The notes: generated by a model not told the origin, from the sequence alone. DNA of 64,000 bases from Pseudomonas sp. LS44 (GCF_024730785.1 NZ_CP102830.1:1736001-1800000), one strand, 5' to 3'; numbered from the stretch's first letter, positions 33,876 to 44,364 are shown. Numbers and translations are program-made.

Positions 33876-35648
33876 GTGAGCAGGTTCATTCTGGTCGACA
33901 GTTATCCGATCATTCGCCGATCCATGCGCATCAAGCTGGAGAAAGAGGGGCACGAGGTGGTGGGCGAGGCCGACAACGGCCGTGACGCACTGCGGCTGTT
34001 CCGCGAGACAGCGCCTGACCTGATGGTTATCGACCTGGCCATCACGCAGCCCGGCGGACTGGAGCTGGTCCGGCGGCTGAAGAATCTCAGTCAGGCGCTA
34101 AAGATCCTGGTCTACAGCGATGGGGACGTCGGCTATATGGCTGCGCGCTGCATGCAGGCCGGCGCTGATGGTTTCGTCAGCAAGCGGGTCGATCCGCAGG
34201 AGCTCAAGACCGCCCTGCAGGCGTTGCGACAAGGGCGTACCTACTTTCCCCGTGAAGCCTTGCTGGAACTCGACAGCCGCGCCGACTCCGATGAGGGCGA
34301 ACTGCAGCAGCTCTCGCCGCGGGAGTTCAGCGTGCTGCAGTACCTGGTCAACGGCCTGTCCAACCTGGCGATCGCCGAACAGATGGCCATCAGTTTCAAG
34401 ACCGTCAGCACCTACAAGGTACGGCTGCTGCAGAAGCTGCATGCGAGTTCGGTGGTCGAGCTGGCTGATATTGCCCGTCGCCATGGCCTGCTGGCTGACA
34501 GCAACGAGCCTGCCGCGCCGGTGGTGTCATCGGCCGGTGACAGCCTACTGCAACAAATCCTCGATGTGATGCCGTTGCGCACCTACGTGTGCGACCTGCA
34601 GGGCAGCCTGCTGTTCTGTAACCAGGCTTTCTGCGACTTTGCTGGACTGAGTCTGGAGGAGATGCGCGGTCGGCGCATCTTCGATTTGGGGATTGTCAGC
34701 GAGGAGCGCAAGTCGCAGAGCAAGGCGCGCTTCTTGGAGGCCATTCGGCGCGCGGAACCCTACACGCTGGATGTGCTGATCGACTACCGCGGCCAGAGTC
34801 GCATGTTCCAGCACTGGGGGGTGCCCTACCGGGACGTTAACGGCCAACTGGTCGGCATGATTTGCGGCGGCGTGGATGTCACCGAGCGCGTAGATCAACT
34901 GCGCGCACTGAGTGAGGCGCGGCAGCAGGCCGAGGCAGGTAATCGGGCGAAGACACACTTTCTCGAGCGCCTGAGCTCGATCCTCTATGTGCCGTTGGGC
35001 GCGCTGGGCAACAACCTGCGACAGTTGCATGGCGAGGCGTCGCTCAGCGAGCGCGCCAGGGGTTCACTGGAGCGCGCTGAGAAGATAACCCTGGGGCTGT
35101 TGCGCCTGAGCACCGATCTCGGCGATCTGGTTGGCCTCGAACGCGGCCGCTTGAGCCTGGAGCCGAAGGCGACCGACGCGCGCGCGTTGGTCGCGGCGTG
35201 CGTGCAGGAATTCGAAGCTGAAGCTCAGCGGCGCGGCCTGGCCCTGCATTGCGAATTAGACACTGTGCAGATCGCCGGGCTGTGGTTGGACGCGCGGCGT
35301 TTTACTCAGATTCTGCGCAAGCTGCTCGGCAACGCCCTGAAATACACACCGCAGGGGCGGGTCACGGTGTCGCTACGCAGCGATCCGCTAGGAAAGGCGC
35401 AGGTCGAGTTGACCCTGGAAGTAATCGACAGCGGGGTGGGGATTGCCGTCGAGGACCAGCCAATGCTGTTTGAGCCATTCAGCTTGATCCCCGATCAGGC
35501 GGGTATTGCGCGCGGCGACACTGGACTAGGTCTGGCCCTCTGTCGTCGCTTGGCCGAGGCCATGGACGGCAGCCTGGAACTGCACAGTGAACTGGGTGTT
35601 GGTACCCGTGCGGTGGTGCGGATCGTCGCCGCGGAGGCGTCGCTGTGA
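33876..35648 (+). CDS. Fused receiver-LuxR HTH-PAS-histidine kinase regulator 1 (H-box degenerate)
   Basis: A 590-residue soluble protein. Residues 1-120 form a NarL/BvgA-type receiver (Asp53 in MVIDLAI, Lys103 in FVSKR, acidic Asp8). Residues 146-205 are a LuxR/FixJ HTH (LSPREFSVLQYLVNG...TVSTYKVRLLQKL), 222-340 a PAS domain ending in ICGGVDVTER, and 350-590 a kinase core with N-box (LLGNALKY, Asn486), DSGVG (518) and GDTGLGLAL (547). The dimerisation helix reads FLERLSSILYVPL, so the phospho-acceptor His is Ser368. ATP-binding motifs are intact. GTG start, near-identical DNA to regulator 2's start. Convergent with autotransporter 1. Probably reads out another kinase or acts as a DNA-binding partner of regulator 2 (inference). 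Confidence 0.85.
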   Translation: MSRFILVDSYPIIRRSMRIKLEKEGHEVVGEADNGRDALRLFRETAPDLMVIDLAITQPGGLELVRRLKNLSQALKILVYSDGDVGYMAARCMQAGADGFVSKRVDPQELKTALQALRQGRTYFPREALLELDSRADSDEGELQQLSPREFSVLQYLVNGLSNLAIAEQMAISFKTVSTYKVRLLQKLHASSVVELADIARRHGLLADSNEPAAPVVSSAGDSLLQQILDVMPLRTYVCDLQGSLLFCNQAFCDFAGLSLEEMRGRRIFDLGIVSEERKSQSKARFLEAIRRAEPYTLDVLIDYRGQSRMFQHWGVPYRDVNGQLVGMICGGVDVTERVDQLRALSEARQQAEAGNRAKTHFLERLSSILYVPLGALGNNLRQLHGEASLSERARGSLERAEKITLGLLRLSTDLGDLVGLERGRLSLEPKATDARALVAACVQEFEAEAQRRGLALHCELDTVQIAGLWLDARRFTQILRKLLGNALKYTPQGRVTVSLRSDPLGKAQVELTLEVIDSGVGIAVEDQPMLFEPFSLIPDQAGIARGDTGLGLALCRRLAEAMDGSLELHSELGVGTRAVVRIVAAEASL

Positions 35649-35658
35649 AACGCGCCGA

Positions 35659-35696
35659 CGGCCGCAGCCCAACAGACTTCTGTTGAACTGCGGCCG
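35659..35696. terminator. Long hairpin between convergent regulator 1 and autotransporter 1
   Basis: CGGCCGCAG and CTGCGGCCG form the outer stem, with an inner CAACAGA/TCTGTTG arm. There is no T-tract on either side, so it is a transcript end barrier or bidirectional structure, not a classical intrinsic terminator. Confidence 0.65.
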
Positions 35697-35708
35697 CCTG
35701 GTGCCGAC

Positions 35709-38700
35709 TCAGAATTTGACCTTGATGCCGAGCATGCCTTCGTAGCTGCGGCTGTCGCCATCGAAAGCCTTCTGGTAACCGAGCGAGCCGGTAAGCGTGG
35801 TCCGTGCGTTGTACTCGTAGTCGACCCCCAGATTGACCTCGCCCCAGGTGCCGCTCATGTCGACGGCGAAAGGTACGTAGCCATCGGTCGAGGAGAACTC
35901 AGTCTTCGGCTGGCCCTTGAATTCGTGCCAGACGCTCGGGCGTACCCAGCCATTGGTGCGATGGATTTCACCCTTGTCATCGGTGCGGAACCAGTCGCGG
36001 TCGATGCGCACGCCGAGGCGTCCGGTCAGCGAGTCGACGTCGTCGAAGCGCACGTCGGCTGCGGCGTCATGGGTGTCCTGCAGCTTGATCTTGGTGACGA
36101 TCACCTGAGCTTGCGGCTCGATGTAGATCTCTTTCTCCTCGTTGAAGACGAAGGGTTTGCCGACTTCCAGCGAAGCGGTGACGCCGTGGCCGCGGGTTTT
36201 CACCTTGTCCACGCTGTCGGGGTTGGCCGTGGCGGTGAACTTGTGCAGTTGCAGCACGCCATCCAGGTACCAGCCGCTGGGGCCGAAGTGGGTCCAGTAG
36301 CCGCCGAGGCTGTAGCCGCGCATGGCGTCGTCGCCGGCGTAGGCGCCGTTGGTGTGCTTGATGGCGCCGTCGATCTTGCCCAGCCCCAGGGACAGGCCGG
36401 CTTGGTTAGTGCTGCCGTCGGTGTCCTCGCTGCGGTACAGGTCGACACCCACCTGGAAGGCGCGCAGGTCGTAGTTGTAATCGGCGCTGCCGCGGGTGTC
36501 CTTACCGGTGCGGTAGATCAGCCGGCCCCAGCCGAGCGACGGACCAAACTCACTGTCGTCCTCGCCGAGCAGTGGGTCGACCGTGGCACGCCGACGTTCC
36601 TCGCCGACCCGTTCGTGCAGGGTATCGACCATGGCGCGGCTGTAGAGCAACGCCTGGGTGGGAATGCCGCTGTATAGCGAGGTTTCCGGGCGGTAGTTGG
36701 GTACTTGCGGTACTGGCTCGCTCGGCGTTGTACGGTTGGTCGGATCGACCGGATCGACCAGCCCGACCGGATTGGCCGGATCAACCAGGCCGACCAGGCC
36801 GACCGGCTGTACCGCATCCTGAGTCGAGCGCAGGTACCAGGCTTCGCCGTTGCTGTCGTCCAGGCTCGAGCGGTGCAGGGTGTATTCGTAGGGGCCGGCC
36901 ACCACGCGGCTGAGCAGGCGGAACGCATTGGTGTCGGTGCTGCCGCCGTTGATCGCGTCCACCACCTTGATGCCGTTGCCAGTGGTTAGCGCACCGGCGC
37001 CGCCAGCGTTCTTGATCTGCAGGTTGCTGCTGCCAGTTGCGCTGCCGCCGTCGATCACCAGCTGGTCTGACGGCGAGGCGTCGTCGAATAGGTAGGTGTT
37101 CAGGGCGATGGTGCCGTTGGCGCCGTGGTAGTCGTTCACCGTCAGGTTCTTGAACTGACCGCCCACCGGCGTGCTGAAGTCGATCAGGCTGCGGTCGTTG
37201 CTCAGGCGGCTGAGGTTAGATTCGCCGGTCAGCTGCCAGATGCTGGTGTCATGCATCGCCACGTCCGCTTGGCTGCCGGTGGCAGTGCGGGCCGAGCCAG
37301 TGACCAGCGAGTTGCCGAGGTCGATGGTGGCCTTGCCGTCGCTGCTGAGCGACTGGCCGACGCCCTGCCATTGCCCGGTACCCATGTCTGGAATGCTGGT
37401 GCCGCTGCTCGCCACCGAACGGTCGACGTTCAGCCATTGCCCGCTGCCGCCAACGATGGAGTTCTGCAGGTCGATATCGGCGACCCCAGCGACGGCGATG
37501 GTCGCGCCGCTGCGGTTATTGAGCACGCCGCGATCGAGACTCACCGTGCCTTTCAGCGCGTCGGTGCCTTGCGCGTAGAGCGCTGCGGCCTGATCGCCGT
37601 TGGTGCGGACCACCACGTCGCTGCCGGTGACGCTGCCGCCGTTCTTCGCCACCACACCGTGGCCAGCATCGCCGCTGGTGCTGATGTCGACCACATCGAG
37701 ATCGACGGTAGCCGAGTTGTTGGCCATGGCGCCCAGAGCGCCGAGGCCGGAAGTGTTCACCACAGTGTCCTTGGCGGTCAGCGCGGCGCCAGACTCCGAT
37801 TGCAAGCCATGGGATTGCAAGCCATGGGTGCGGATGCTGGTGTTGCTCAGGTCCAGCGTTGCCGTTTCATCGTTGTACTGGCGGCTGGTGAGCGCGCCGG
37901 TGGCGTAATCGCCCAGCGTCTCGACGGTCAGGTTGTCGGCCGTCAGGCTGACATTGCCTGGTTTGAGGATGCCGATGCCGGCGTAGAGACCGCGTGAATA
38001 CTGCCCTTCGGTTTTCACCGACAGATTCTTGAGAATCATGCTGCCGCCATCGTCCACCGCCGCGCCGTAGGCCTGGGAGCCCTTGGTCAGCAGGCTGGTG
38101 CCGTCGGAGATCAACAGCGCGCCCGGATTACGCGACGCCAGGGCGTGAGGAAAGGTCAGGTTGGACTGAACGGGTGAACCGTTGCCGGTGGTGGTAATCG
38201 ATCCGCCGTTGAGGCGGATGGTCGCGTTGCCATTGGCCACCACGCCCATGGCGTTGTCGTTGCCATGGGTGGTGACGGTGACGTTGTTGGCGGAGACTGT
38301 CGCATTGCCGGCGCTGATCCCGGTCGAATAGTTGCCGCCGGTGGTGATCGAACCGTTGTTGATGGTGACATCGCCACCGTTGCCCACCTGCAGGCCGTGG
38401 CTGCTGCCTTGGCTGGTGCCCACGTCGCTGTCATCCAGTTGCAGCTTGGAGCTGGCGCCCTCGACCAGTACACCCGGAGCGAACGGGCCGACCGCGCCCG
38501 GAGCTGCCGTGGCGCTGATGCTGCTGCCGGCGACCTTGGTGCTGGCTCCGCCAACGATGTTGACGCCGATCGAGCGATTGCCGCCGACACTGATACTGGA
38601 GCGGCTGACCTCGGCATGCGAGCCGGCGCCTTCCACCGAGATGCCGTGCCCGTACTGGCCTTCGGCCGTGAGCTGGCTGTTGTCGATAGTGACGCGGGCT

Positions 38701-40073
38701 CCGTTCATCGCCCGTGCCGCGGCGGCCGGGTTGGCCACGCTACCGGCGCCACGGACGGTGACGGTGCTGTCCTTCAGCAGCACCTGGCTGTCGGTGCCGT
38801 CTGCACGGGCGCCGCCGACATTGACGCCGTTGCTGGTCACGCTCAGCCCTGTGCCATCGATGACAGCGCCGTTCAGGGCATGCAGAGCGGCGGTGGTGGT
38901 GGTCGAGGTGGCGCCGCCGCTGACGGTGACGGTGCTGTCGCTCAGGTTGATCCGTGCGCCGTCTTCGGCGCGGGCCGCGCTGGCGCTGCCCGCGCCGATC
39001 TGCAGGGATGAGTCCTTGGCATTGATGGCGCTGCCTGTGCCGCTGGCCAGCAGGCCGTGGCTCAGGCTCAGCGCCTTCTCACCGTCGACCGGCGCGGTGC
39101 TGGAGATGGCCGCACCGCTGGTGCGCACCTCGGTGCCACTGAGGTTGATCGCCGCGCCATTGCGCGCCCAGGCGCCGACCGAGCCTTTGCCGGTGGTGCT
39201 GAGCGAACCGCCGGTCATGTCGATCCGGCTGTGCGTGCCGTCGGCCAATACCGCATGGCCGTTGCCACCAGCGGTGGACACGCTGGCGTTGGTGAGATTG
39301 ACCACGGCACTGTCGTCGACACGCACACCATAGGCCGACCCGCCCGTGGTGGTTACGGTGATGTCGCTACCGCTCAACTGGCTGCCGGTGCCACTCACCA
39401 CTACGCCATGGCTGCCGCCGGTGGTGGTGCTGCGGGCGCCGCTGGTGGTGATGCTGGCACCCTCGCTCAGGGTTGCCGAAGCGCCCTCGCGGACTGTGAT
39501 GGCGGGTGCACCCCATGACGAGGTGCTGACCGAGCCGCCGTGCATGTCGAGGGTGGACTTCACACCGCGGACCAACACACCGAGATTGTTATTGCCCTTG
39601 GCGCCGCCGCCAATCTCCACCGAGGTCTCGCGCAGGCTCAAGCGGCCGCCCGCTTCGACCAGTGCGCCAGTCATGTCGCTGGCGGTGATGACCACACCCA
39701 ACGCGGTCTTCGGTACGAGAATTACCAGGCTGTCACTGGCGGCGATGTGCCCGCCATCCTTGGCATGCAGGCCGACCTGATTCTTGGCCTGGGCGGCATT
39801 GATGGCGCTGCTCTCGACGCGACCGGCGTCGAACTGGATGTGTTCGCCCACATCAGCCTCGACCCCGGTGGTACGGGTGGCGCCGAGCTTGATGGTCTCG
39901 CCGTTGTGGGTGCCGGTGGTGCTGATGCCGACGGTGTCGGCCGTGGTCACGTTGGTGTCGGCGAATACGCCGCTGCTAAACATGCCAGCCAGGACCAGGC
40001 TGATGGCCTGGGCGAGGTGGTTGTGGTGCATCTGCTGGAGCAAGGTCAACTGAATCGAGGCGGTCTTTTTCAT
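35709..40073 (-). CDS. Pertactin-like autotransporter 1 (giant surface protein)
   Basis: A type Va autotransporter of 1454 residues. Signal peptide 1-38 (long charged N-region, then HLAQAISLVLAG, cut after GVFA). The passenger to about residue 1075 is built of short Gly/Ser/Thr/Asn strands (for example SITTGGNYSTGISAGN, VTTHGNDNAMGVV), as in a right-handed beta-helix. A flexible linker with DPxxPV units follows (~1079-1118), then an outer-membrane beta-barrel (~1140-1454) ending in LGIKVKF with the terminal Phe needed for Bam assembly. No cysteines or catalytic motif were noticed. Likely adhesin or biofilm factor. A two-part motif lies 57 bp before the ATG. Converges with regulator 1. Confidence 0.9.
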   Translation of the reverse strand: MKKTASIQLTLLQQMHHNHLAQAISLVLAGMFSSGVFADTNVTTADTVGISTTGTHNGETIKLGATRTTGVEADVGEHIQFDAGRVESSAINAAQAKNQVGLHAKDGGHIAASDSLVILVPKTALGVVITASDMTGALVEAGGRLSLRETSVEIGGGAKGNNNLGVLVRGVKSTLDMHGGSVSTSSWGAPAITVREGASATLSEGASITTSGARSTTTGGSHGVVVSGTGSQLSGSDITVTTTGGSAYGVRVDDSAVVNLTNASVSTAGGNGHAVLADGTHSRIDMTGGSLSTTGKGSVGAWARNGAAINLSGTEVRTSGAAISSTAPVDGEKALSLSHGLLASGTGSAINAKDSSLQIGAGSASAARAEDGARINLSDSTVTVSGGATSTTTTAALHALNGAVIDGTGLSVTSNGVNVGGARADGTDSQVLLKDSTVTVRGAGSVANPAAAARAMNGARVTIDNSQLTAEGQYGHGISVEGAGSHAEVSRSSISVGGNRSIGVNIVGGASTKVAGSSISATAAPGAVGPFAPGVLVEGASSKLQLDDSDVGTSQGSSHGLQVGNGGDVTINNGSITTGGNYSTGISAGNATVSANNVTVTTHGNDNAMGVVANGNATIRLNGGSITTTGNGSPVQSNLTFPHALASRNPGALLISDGTSLLTKGSQAYGAAVDDGGSMILKNLSVKTEGQYSRGLYAGIGILKPGNVSLTADNLTVETLGDYATGALTSRQYNDETATLDLSNTSIRTHGLQSHGLQSESGAALTAKDTVVNTSGLGALGAMANNSATVDLDVVDISTSGDAGHGVVAKNGGSVTGSDVVVRTNGDQAAALYAQGTDALKGTVSLDRGVLNNRSGATIAVAGVADIDLQNSIVGGSGQWLNVDRSVASSGTSIPDMGTGQWQGVGQSLSSDGKATIDLGNSLVTGSARTATGSQADVAMHDTSIWQLTGESNLSRLSNDRSLIDFSTPVGGQFKNLTVNDYHGANGTIALNTYLFDDASPSDQLVIDGGSATGSSNLQIKNAGGAGALTTGNGIKVVDAINGGSTDTNAFRLLSRVVAGPYEYTLHRSSLDDSNGEAWYLRSTQDAVQPVGLVGLVDPANPVGLVDPVDPTNRTTPSEPVPQVPNYRPETSLYSGIPTQALLYSRAMVDTLHERVGEERRRATVDPLLGEDDSEFGPSLGWGRLIYRTGKDTRGSADYNYDLRAFQVGVDLYRSEDTDGSTNQAGLSLGLGKIDGAIKHTNGAYAGDDAMRGYSLGGYWTHFGPSGWYLDGVLQLHKFTATANPDSVDKVKTRGHGVTASLEVGKPFVFNEEKEIYIEPQAQVIVTKIKLQDTHDAAADVRFDDVDSLTGRLGVRIDRDWFRTDDKGEIHRTNGWVRPSVWHEFKGQPKTEFSSTDGYVPFAVDMSGTWGEVNLGVDYEYNARTTLTGSLGYQKAFDGDSRSYEGMLGIKVKF

Positions 40074-40130
40074 GACGGCTCTCCGTTAAGTGGGGTTGCC
40101 ATCAGTCTCGAGAGTTGGAGGGGACGATTC

Positions 40131-40169
40131 TGTAGGACTGCTCCTGACCGCTCGTAGGAGTAGTCCGTA
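40131..40169. promoter_or_regulatory. Two-part regulatory motif, copy A (autotransporter 1 promoter)
   Basis: Half 1 TCTGTAGGACTGCTCCTGA and half 2 CGTAGGAGTAGTCCGTA; the two GTAGGA boxes are 22 bp apart, two helical turns. Each half is an imperfect inverted repeat (TAGGA...TCC). It lies 57 bp upstream of the autotransporter 1 ATG. Copies B and C keep the same 22-bp spacing. Confidence 0.7.
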
Positions 40170-40315
40170 TCCGCATGGAGCTTTCAGCCGCGCGCAGGCC
40201 GCCCGGTGAAGGCGTTACGTCGGGTGGCGGGGCGTGATTCAGTGGGACGGGCGACAAAATGCGCGGCGACGGCTCGGTGTATCGCTGGGCGCGCTGGGAT
40301 AGCAGCCATAAAAGT

Positions 40316-40515
40316 CTATGTCCCAGCTGCGTGTTGAGACATGCAGGCCCGCTAGGTGATGCCTGCGGCGATGATTCGTAGGGTGGGTTAGCCGTAGGCG
40401 TAACCCACCGACCCTGCTGAACACCGATGCTCGGGTCGGCACCGCTGGCGGGTTACGCCGCTACGCGGCTAACCCGCCCTACAAAAGCGGTGCGCAACAG
40501 TTAACGGGGACATAG
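40316..40515. repeat. TAACCCACC-type repeat element, family C, copy 3 (full length)
   Basis: The most complete copy: ends CTATGTCCCAGCTGCGTG and GTTAACGGGGACATAG form outer inverted repeats; the core pairs GTAGGGTGGGTTAGCC with GGCTAACCCGCCCTAC. It separates the two autotransporter genes and ends 4 bp before the A-tract of the autotransporter 2 terminator. Confidence 0.82.
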
Positions 40516-40519
40516 CCAT

Positions 40520-40547
40520 AAAAAGCCCCGGCGGTTAGCCGGGGCTT
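40520..40547 (-). terminator. Rho-independent terminator of autotransporter 2
   Basis: On the minus strand AGCCCCGGC and GCCGGGGCT pair around a short loop, followed by five T residues. It lies about 20 bp after the autotransporter 2 stop. Confidence 0.88.
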
Positions 40548-40566
40548 GCGTCACTGGGCCAATCGG

Positions 40567-43500
40567 CTACCAGAGGAAGCGCACACCGAGGTTGACGCCC
40601 CAAGGCTCTTCAACCTGGCTGCCCTTGGCATGTTCGATGTCCAGCGACAGTTTGGTCTTCTCGCTGATCTGCAGTATGCCGCCGAACCCGATTTCGGTGC
40701 GTGAGCCGGATATCTGGTTGTCCAGCTCGTAGCCGTTGACGGTGACCGTGCTGTCGCCGGCGAACTCATGCACGTAGGACCCCTTGACGTAGGGCTGCGC
40801 GGTCATGCCGCCGTCGAGCTTGATGGTCCTGCCGAACAGCGCACCGACCCGGCCTTGCAGCGAATCGGCGTCATCGGCTTCAACCTCCAGACCGTTGCTC
40901 GCCGTGTAGTCGGCGCCTTCGGTGTGGGTGTAGGTCAGCTCGGCCTGCGGCTCGACGAACCAGCCGTCTTGCAGCTTGATGTGCTTGCCGACTTCGACGT
41001 CGACGCCGTAACCGTCGGTGTCGTACGAGCCTTTGACCCGCTCGCCGGTGTTGCTCAGGGTCTTAACCTCGTTGTCCATGCGGTTGTACTTGGCCACGGT
41101 GTCGACGTAGTAGCCGTTGTCATCGAGCCAGGTGGCGTAGGCACCGATCAGCTGGCTGTCGATTTCGCCGCTGCCGCCGTCGCCATAGTCCTGCGTGGAC
41201 TTGGCCGCACCGACCATGCCGCCGACGTAGAGCTTGCCGCCATCCATAGGAATCGCGGTGTCGGCGCCGATCTCCAGGCCGCGCACGTCCTGGTCGAAGC
41301 CGCGGCTGTCGCCGTTGTCGACCTCGAAGGTCTTGCCGATGCCACGTGCCCACACGCCGCCGTTGTCCTCGCCCATGCGCAGTTCGCCAAGGCGTTTGAC
41401 CAGGGCGTTCATCTCGGCATTCCACAGCGTGGCGGTGGCGGCCTGGTTGCCCAGCGCGGCGTTGGCACCGTCGGAGAGGGTTTCCGGGCGCGGGTCGATG
41501 CGGGGCGGAACAACGGGGGTGGCCGGGCTCACCGGGTCAATGTGCGGCGGCTGGATCGGATCGATCACCGGATCGACCGGGTTCACCGGCGTCACCGGAT
41601 CGATTGGCGCAATTGGATCGACTGGGTTCACCGGATCTACTAGATCGATAGGGGCCACCGGCTCGACCGGCACCAGCGCGGTATTGCGCAGGAACCAGTC
41701 ATTGCCCTGCTGTTCGAGGCTGTAGCGGAACGCACCGGCATCCACGTGAGGGCGGCCGGCCAAGGCGAAGCTACCGTCACCGCCGTTGCCATCGACCATC
41801 AGCAGTTGGCCGTTCGCGGCGCCCGGCTCGCGGCCGGAGTCGGCGACCGCCAGGCTGTGGCTGCCGCTGGTGTTGCCGAGGACTTTCAGCAGGTCGCCCT
41901 GCTCGCTGGCCAGGTCGGTGTTCATGGCGAAGGTGCCGTTACCGCTCAGGTCACCCTCGACGGTCAGGGTCTGGAAATTGTTCGCCTGCGGCGCGGCAAA
42001 AGCGACCAAGCTGTTCGGGTTCAGTGTCAGGTTGGTCAACACGGAAGCGAACTTTGTATCCGACTCAGGCGTTACATTCCATGTTGTCCCAGCGTTCAGA
42101 ATTATGTTGGACTTTGAGTCCGCATCAGCCAGTAGCGCCGCGCCGGTCATGGTTGCGCCGGTCGCGGTGAGGGTGAAGTCGGACGGTGCGGTGGCGGAGA
42201 AATTTTTTACATTGAGTAATGTTCCGTTGCCGCCCACGGTCGTCCCATTCAGCAACAACTCGTTCGTACCGCCAGAGCTGGTAATCGCCGGGCCTTTTTC
42301 CGACGAGACTGCAACCTCTCCGAGGGTTATCGTGTTGGTATCCGTGGCAACACTGGAACTCAGGATCACGGCAGGCGTATTGGTGACCGTCACCGAACCC
42401 TTCGCCATCTCAATCGTTCCGCCGCCATTTGCGTACAGTCCACCCCCGGCCCCGGTGAAGGCAGCAGCCCCCGTATTTTTTATGGTCGCATCCTGCACGA
42501 TGACCTTGCCGCCGGCATTGGCAGCAACCGCATAGGCGGATGATCCGCTGGCGGTGATGGCGGTATTGTTCTTGACTTCAACCAGGGCTTCAGTCGCAGC
42601 CAGAACCCCCATGGCAGAGCCGCTACCCACAGTGATGGAACCTCCATCGACTACCGCCTTGGCCCCTCCAAACGCCGCCACACCCCGAGCCCGCGTCGCC
42701 GCCGACGTCGTGGTGATGGTGCTGTCTTTAAAGGTCACATCCCCACCCGCACCCGTCACATAAAGCGCTGCCGGGCTGGTATTTCCGCCCGCATTCATGG
42801 TGATGCTGGTATTGGTAATGGTTGCCGGTTGGTGGGTGGTAAGAGCGATGCCGTGCGACTCCGCCCCCTTGATGGTGATATTGGTGTTGTTTACTTTCAG
42901 GGCTCCGGTTGCAGCGCTGCTACCCGAGCTACTGGCCCAGATACCTGGAGAGTTCTTGCCATTGGTAATGAGGGTTGCGCCATCGATGTTCGCATCCACT
43001 TTTTGCGTGCGGATAAATACAGAGGGAGCATTGTTGCTGCCCAATTTGCCCGTTTCGACCTTGCCGCCGGCAAGGCTCAGCGTGCCGGACGAAATGGCAA
43101 CACCGTAGGCACTGGCACCTGTCGTTTTGACGTCGATATCCTTGAGCGTAAGGCTGGTATTGTTACCGCTGGAAATCCCTTGCGCAGAGGCTCCCTTGGT
43201 TGTCACCTTGGTATCGGTAACCGTCAACGCGCTGTAATCTTCCGCGAAAATACCATGTGAAGCCCCGGTACCCAGCGTCGTGATACTGCCGCCGGTGATT
43301 ATCGCCGAACCGCTGCCAGTTGCGGTGGCTGCCGTTTTTTCGCTTGTCTGCCGATTGTTCAGGCGAAAACCGGTCGCGCCATCATTGCCATGGGTGGTGA
43401 CATCCACATTCGTCAATGTCACCTGCGAACCCTGATCCATCACTTCGACGCCATGGCCCACGTAATTACCGAAGGTCTTAATGGTTCCGTTCGTCATGTC

Positions 43501-44364
43501 GACGGTACTGCCGCCCGTGGCATAAACACCGACGTTATGGCCATAGGCATCGAGCGTGGATCCCCCATTGAAATTGGTGGAAACCGCGACATCGGACAAT
43601 GTGATTTTGCCGCCATTCGTCGCGAACACGCCGTGGGCACCGGATCTTCCCTGGGTGGAGATATCCGCATGACTCAGGTTGACCGTAGAAGCATTCTGGA
43701 CGTTCAGGCCAATCGCACCACCGCCCTCTGTGGCTATGCGGCTTCGTGGATTGCCAGTATCGGTGAGCGTCCCGCCTGGAGCGCCTGACATATTGATCGC
43801 ATGGGCAGCGTTTGACGTCGTGGAAATATCCATGGAGCCAAAAGTCCCACTCCCCGAGCCGAGGATATTAAGACCGCCATTCCCCGATCCAGCGTTAATC
43901 GTGATTGCCGGCTGATTAACTGGGGCACCATCAGCAATTGTCTGTTCATAGGTCTGCGCATCGTTCGCATTGCCATAAGCCGAAATCCCGGCTGGCAACG
44001 CAATAGATGTCCCGGAAAGCAGGAGAGCTCGCAATCGGGTCGAGTGGGTGATGGTGCTGTCGGATATCGCCTCTTGCGCCCCATTCGTGGCATTGACGGC
44101 GGTTCCGCTATCCCCGGTGACGTCGATCGGCGGATTGGCGCCGAGCAAGGCACTCATCAGCGCTGATGTCGGTTGTGGTCCGATATCCAGGCCAGCTGCG
44201 GAGGGTAGGTTGAGATCGTCCTGGTCCGGGGCGACCACGGTGTCTTCGGCTTCGGCCTCGGCGACGCGCAGGCTGAACAGGCCGGCCAGCAACAGACTGA
44301 TGGCTTGGGCCAGTTTGTTGCGGCGGAATTTTTCGAACAGGGTGGTCGGAGTTTTGCTTTTCAT
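40567..44364 (-). CDS. Pertactin-like autotransporter 2 (giant surface protein)
   Basis: A type Va autotransporter of 1265 residues. The signal region [18 protein letters not shown] closely matches autotransporter 1, cleavage near residue 36. The beta-helical passenger reaches about residue 890 with repeats such as [17 protein letters not shown] long PV-rich linker (~895-953) is made of [18 protein letters not shown] units, then a barrel (~980-1265) ending in [10 protein letters not shown]. The ATG at 44364 has GGAG 9 nt upstream; 39 earlier in-frame codons overlap the promoter motif and are left out. The passenger DNA (about 42.0-44.1 kb) looks more A+T-rich than the barrel DNA. Likely adhesin; surface target unknown. 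Confidence 0.9.
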   Translation of the reverse strand: MKSKTPTTLFEKFRRNKLAQAISLLLAGLFSLRVAEAEAEDTVVAPDQDDLNLPSAAGLDIGPQPTSALMSALLGANPPIDVTGDSGTAVNATNGAQEAISDSTITHSTRLRALLLSGTSIALPAGISAYGNANDAQTYEQTIADGAPVNQPAITINAGSGNGGLNILGSGSGTFGSMDISTTSNAAHAINMSGAPGGTLTDTGNPRSRIATEGGGAIGLNVQNASTVNLSHADISTQGRSGAHGVFATNGGKITLSDVAVSTNFNGGSTLDAYGHNVGVYATGGSTVDMTNGTIKTFGNYVGHGVEVMDQGSQVTLTNVDVTTHGNDGATGFRLNNRQTSEKTAATATGSGSAIITGGSITTLGTGASHGIFAEDYSALTVTDTKVTTKGASAQGISSGNNTSLTLKDIDVKTTGASAYGVAISSGTLSLAGGKVETGKLGSNNAPSVFIRTQKVDANIDGATLITNGKNSPGIWASSSGSSAATGALKVNNTNITIKGAESHGIALTTHQPATITNTSITMNAGGNTSPAALYVTGAGGDVTFKDSTITTTSAATRARGVAAFGGAKAVVDGGSITVGSGSAMGVLAATEALVEVKNNTAITASGSSAYAVAANAGGKVIVQDATIKNTGAAAFTGAGGGLYANGGGTIEMAKGSVTVTNTPAVILSSSVATDTNTITLGEVAVSSEKGPAITSSGGTNELLLNGTTVGGNGTLLNVKNFSATAPSDFTLTATGATMTGAALLADADSKSNIILNAGTTWNVTPESDTKFASVLTNLTLNPNSLVAFAAPQANNFQTLTVEGDLSGNGTFAMNTDLASEQGDLLKVLGNTSGSHSLAVADSGREPGAANGQLLMVDGNGGDGSFALAGRPHVDAGAFRYSLEQQGNDWFLRNTALVPVEPVAPIDLVDPVNPVDPIAPIDPVTPVNPVDPVIDPIQPPHIDPVSPATPVVPPRIDPRPETLSDGANAALGNQAATATLWNAEMNALVKRLGELRMGEDNGGVWARGIGKTFEVDNGDSRGFDQDVRGLEIGADTAIPMDGGKLYVGGMVGAAKSTQDYGDGGSGEIDSQLIGAYATWLDDNGYYVDTVAKYNRMDNEVKTLSNTGERVKGSYDTDGYGVDVEVGKHIKLQDGWFVEPQAELTYTHTEGADYTASNGLEVEADDADSLQGRVGALFGRTIKLDGGMTAQPYVKGSYVHEFAGDSTVTVNGYELDNQISGSRTEIGFGGILQISEKTKLSLDIEHAKGSQVEEPWGVNLGVRFLW

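Noticed and set aside
35925..40157. Several long plus-strand open frames within autotransporter 1
   Set aside because: They mirror the repetitive Gly/Ser/Thr coding of the passenger on the other strand; they have no ribosome-binding sites and end where the repeats end.
36740..44000. Repeated short units in both autotransporter genes considered as a CRISPR or tandem-repeat array
   Set aside because: The units are in-frame protein repeats (beta-helix rungs and DPV linkers) of varying length and sequence, without identical repeats and regular spacers.
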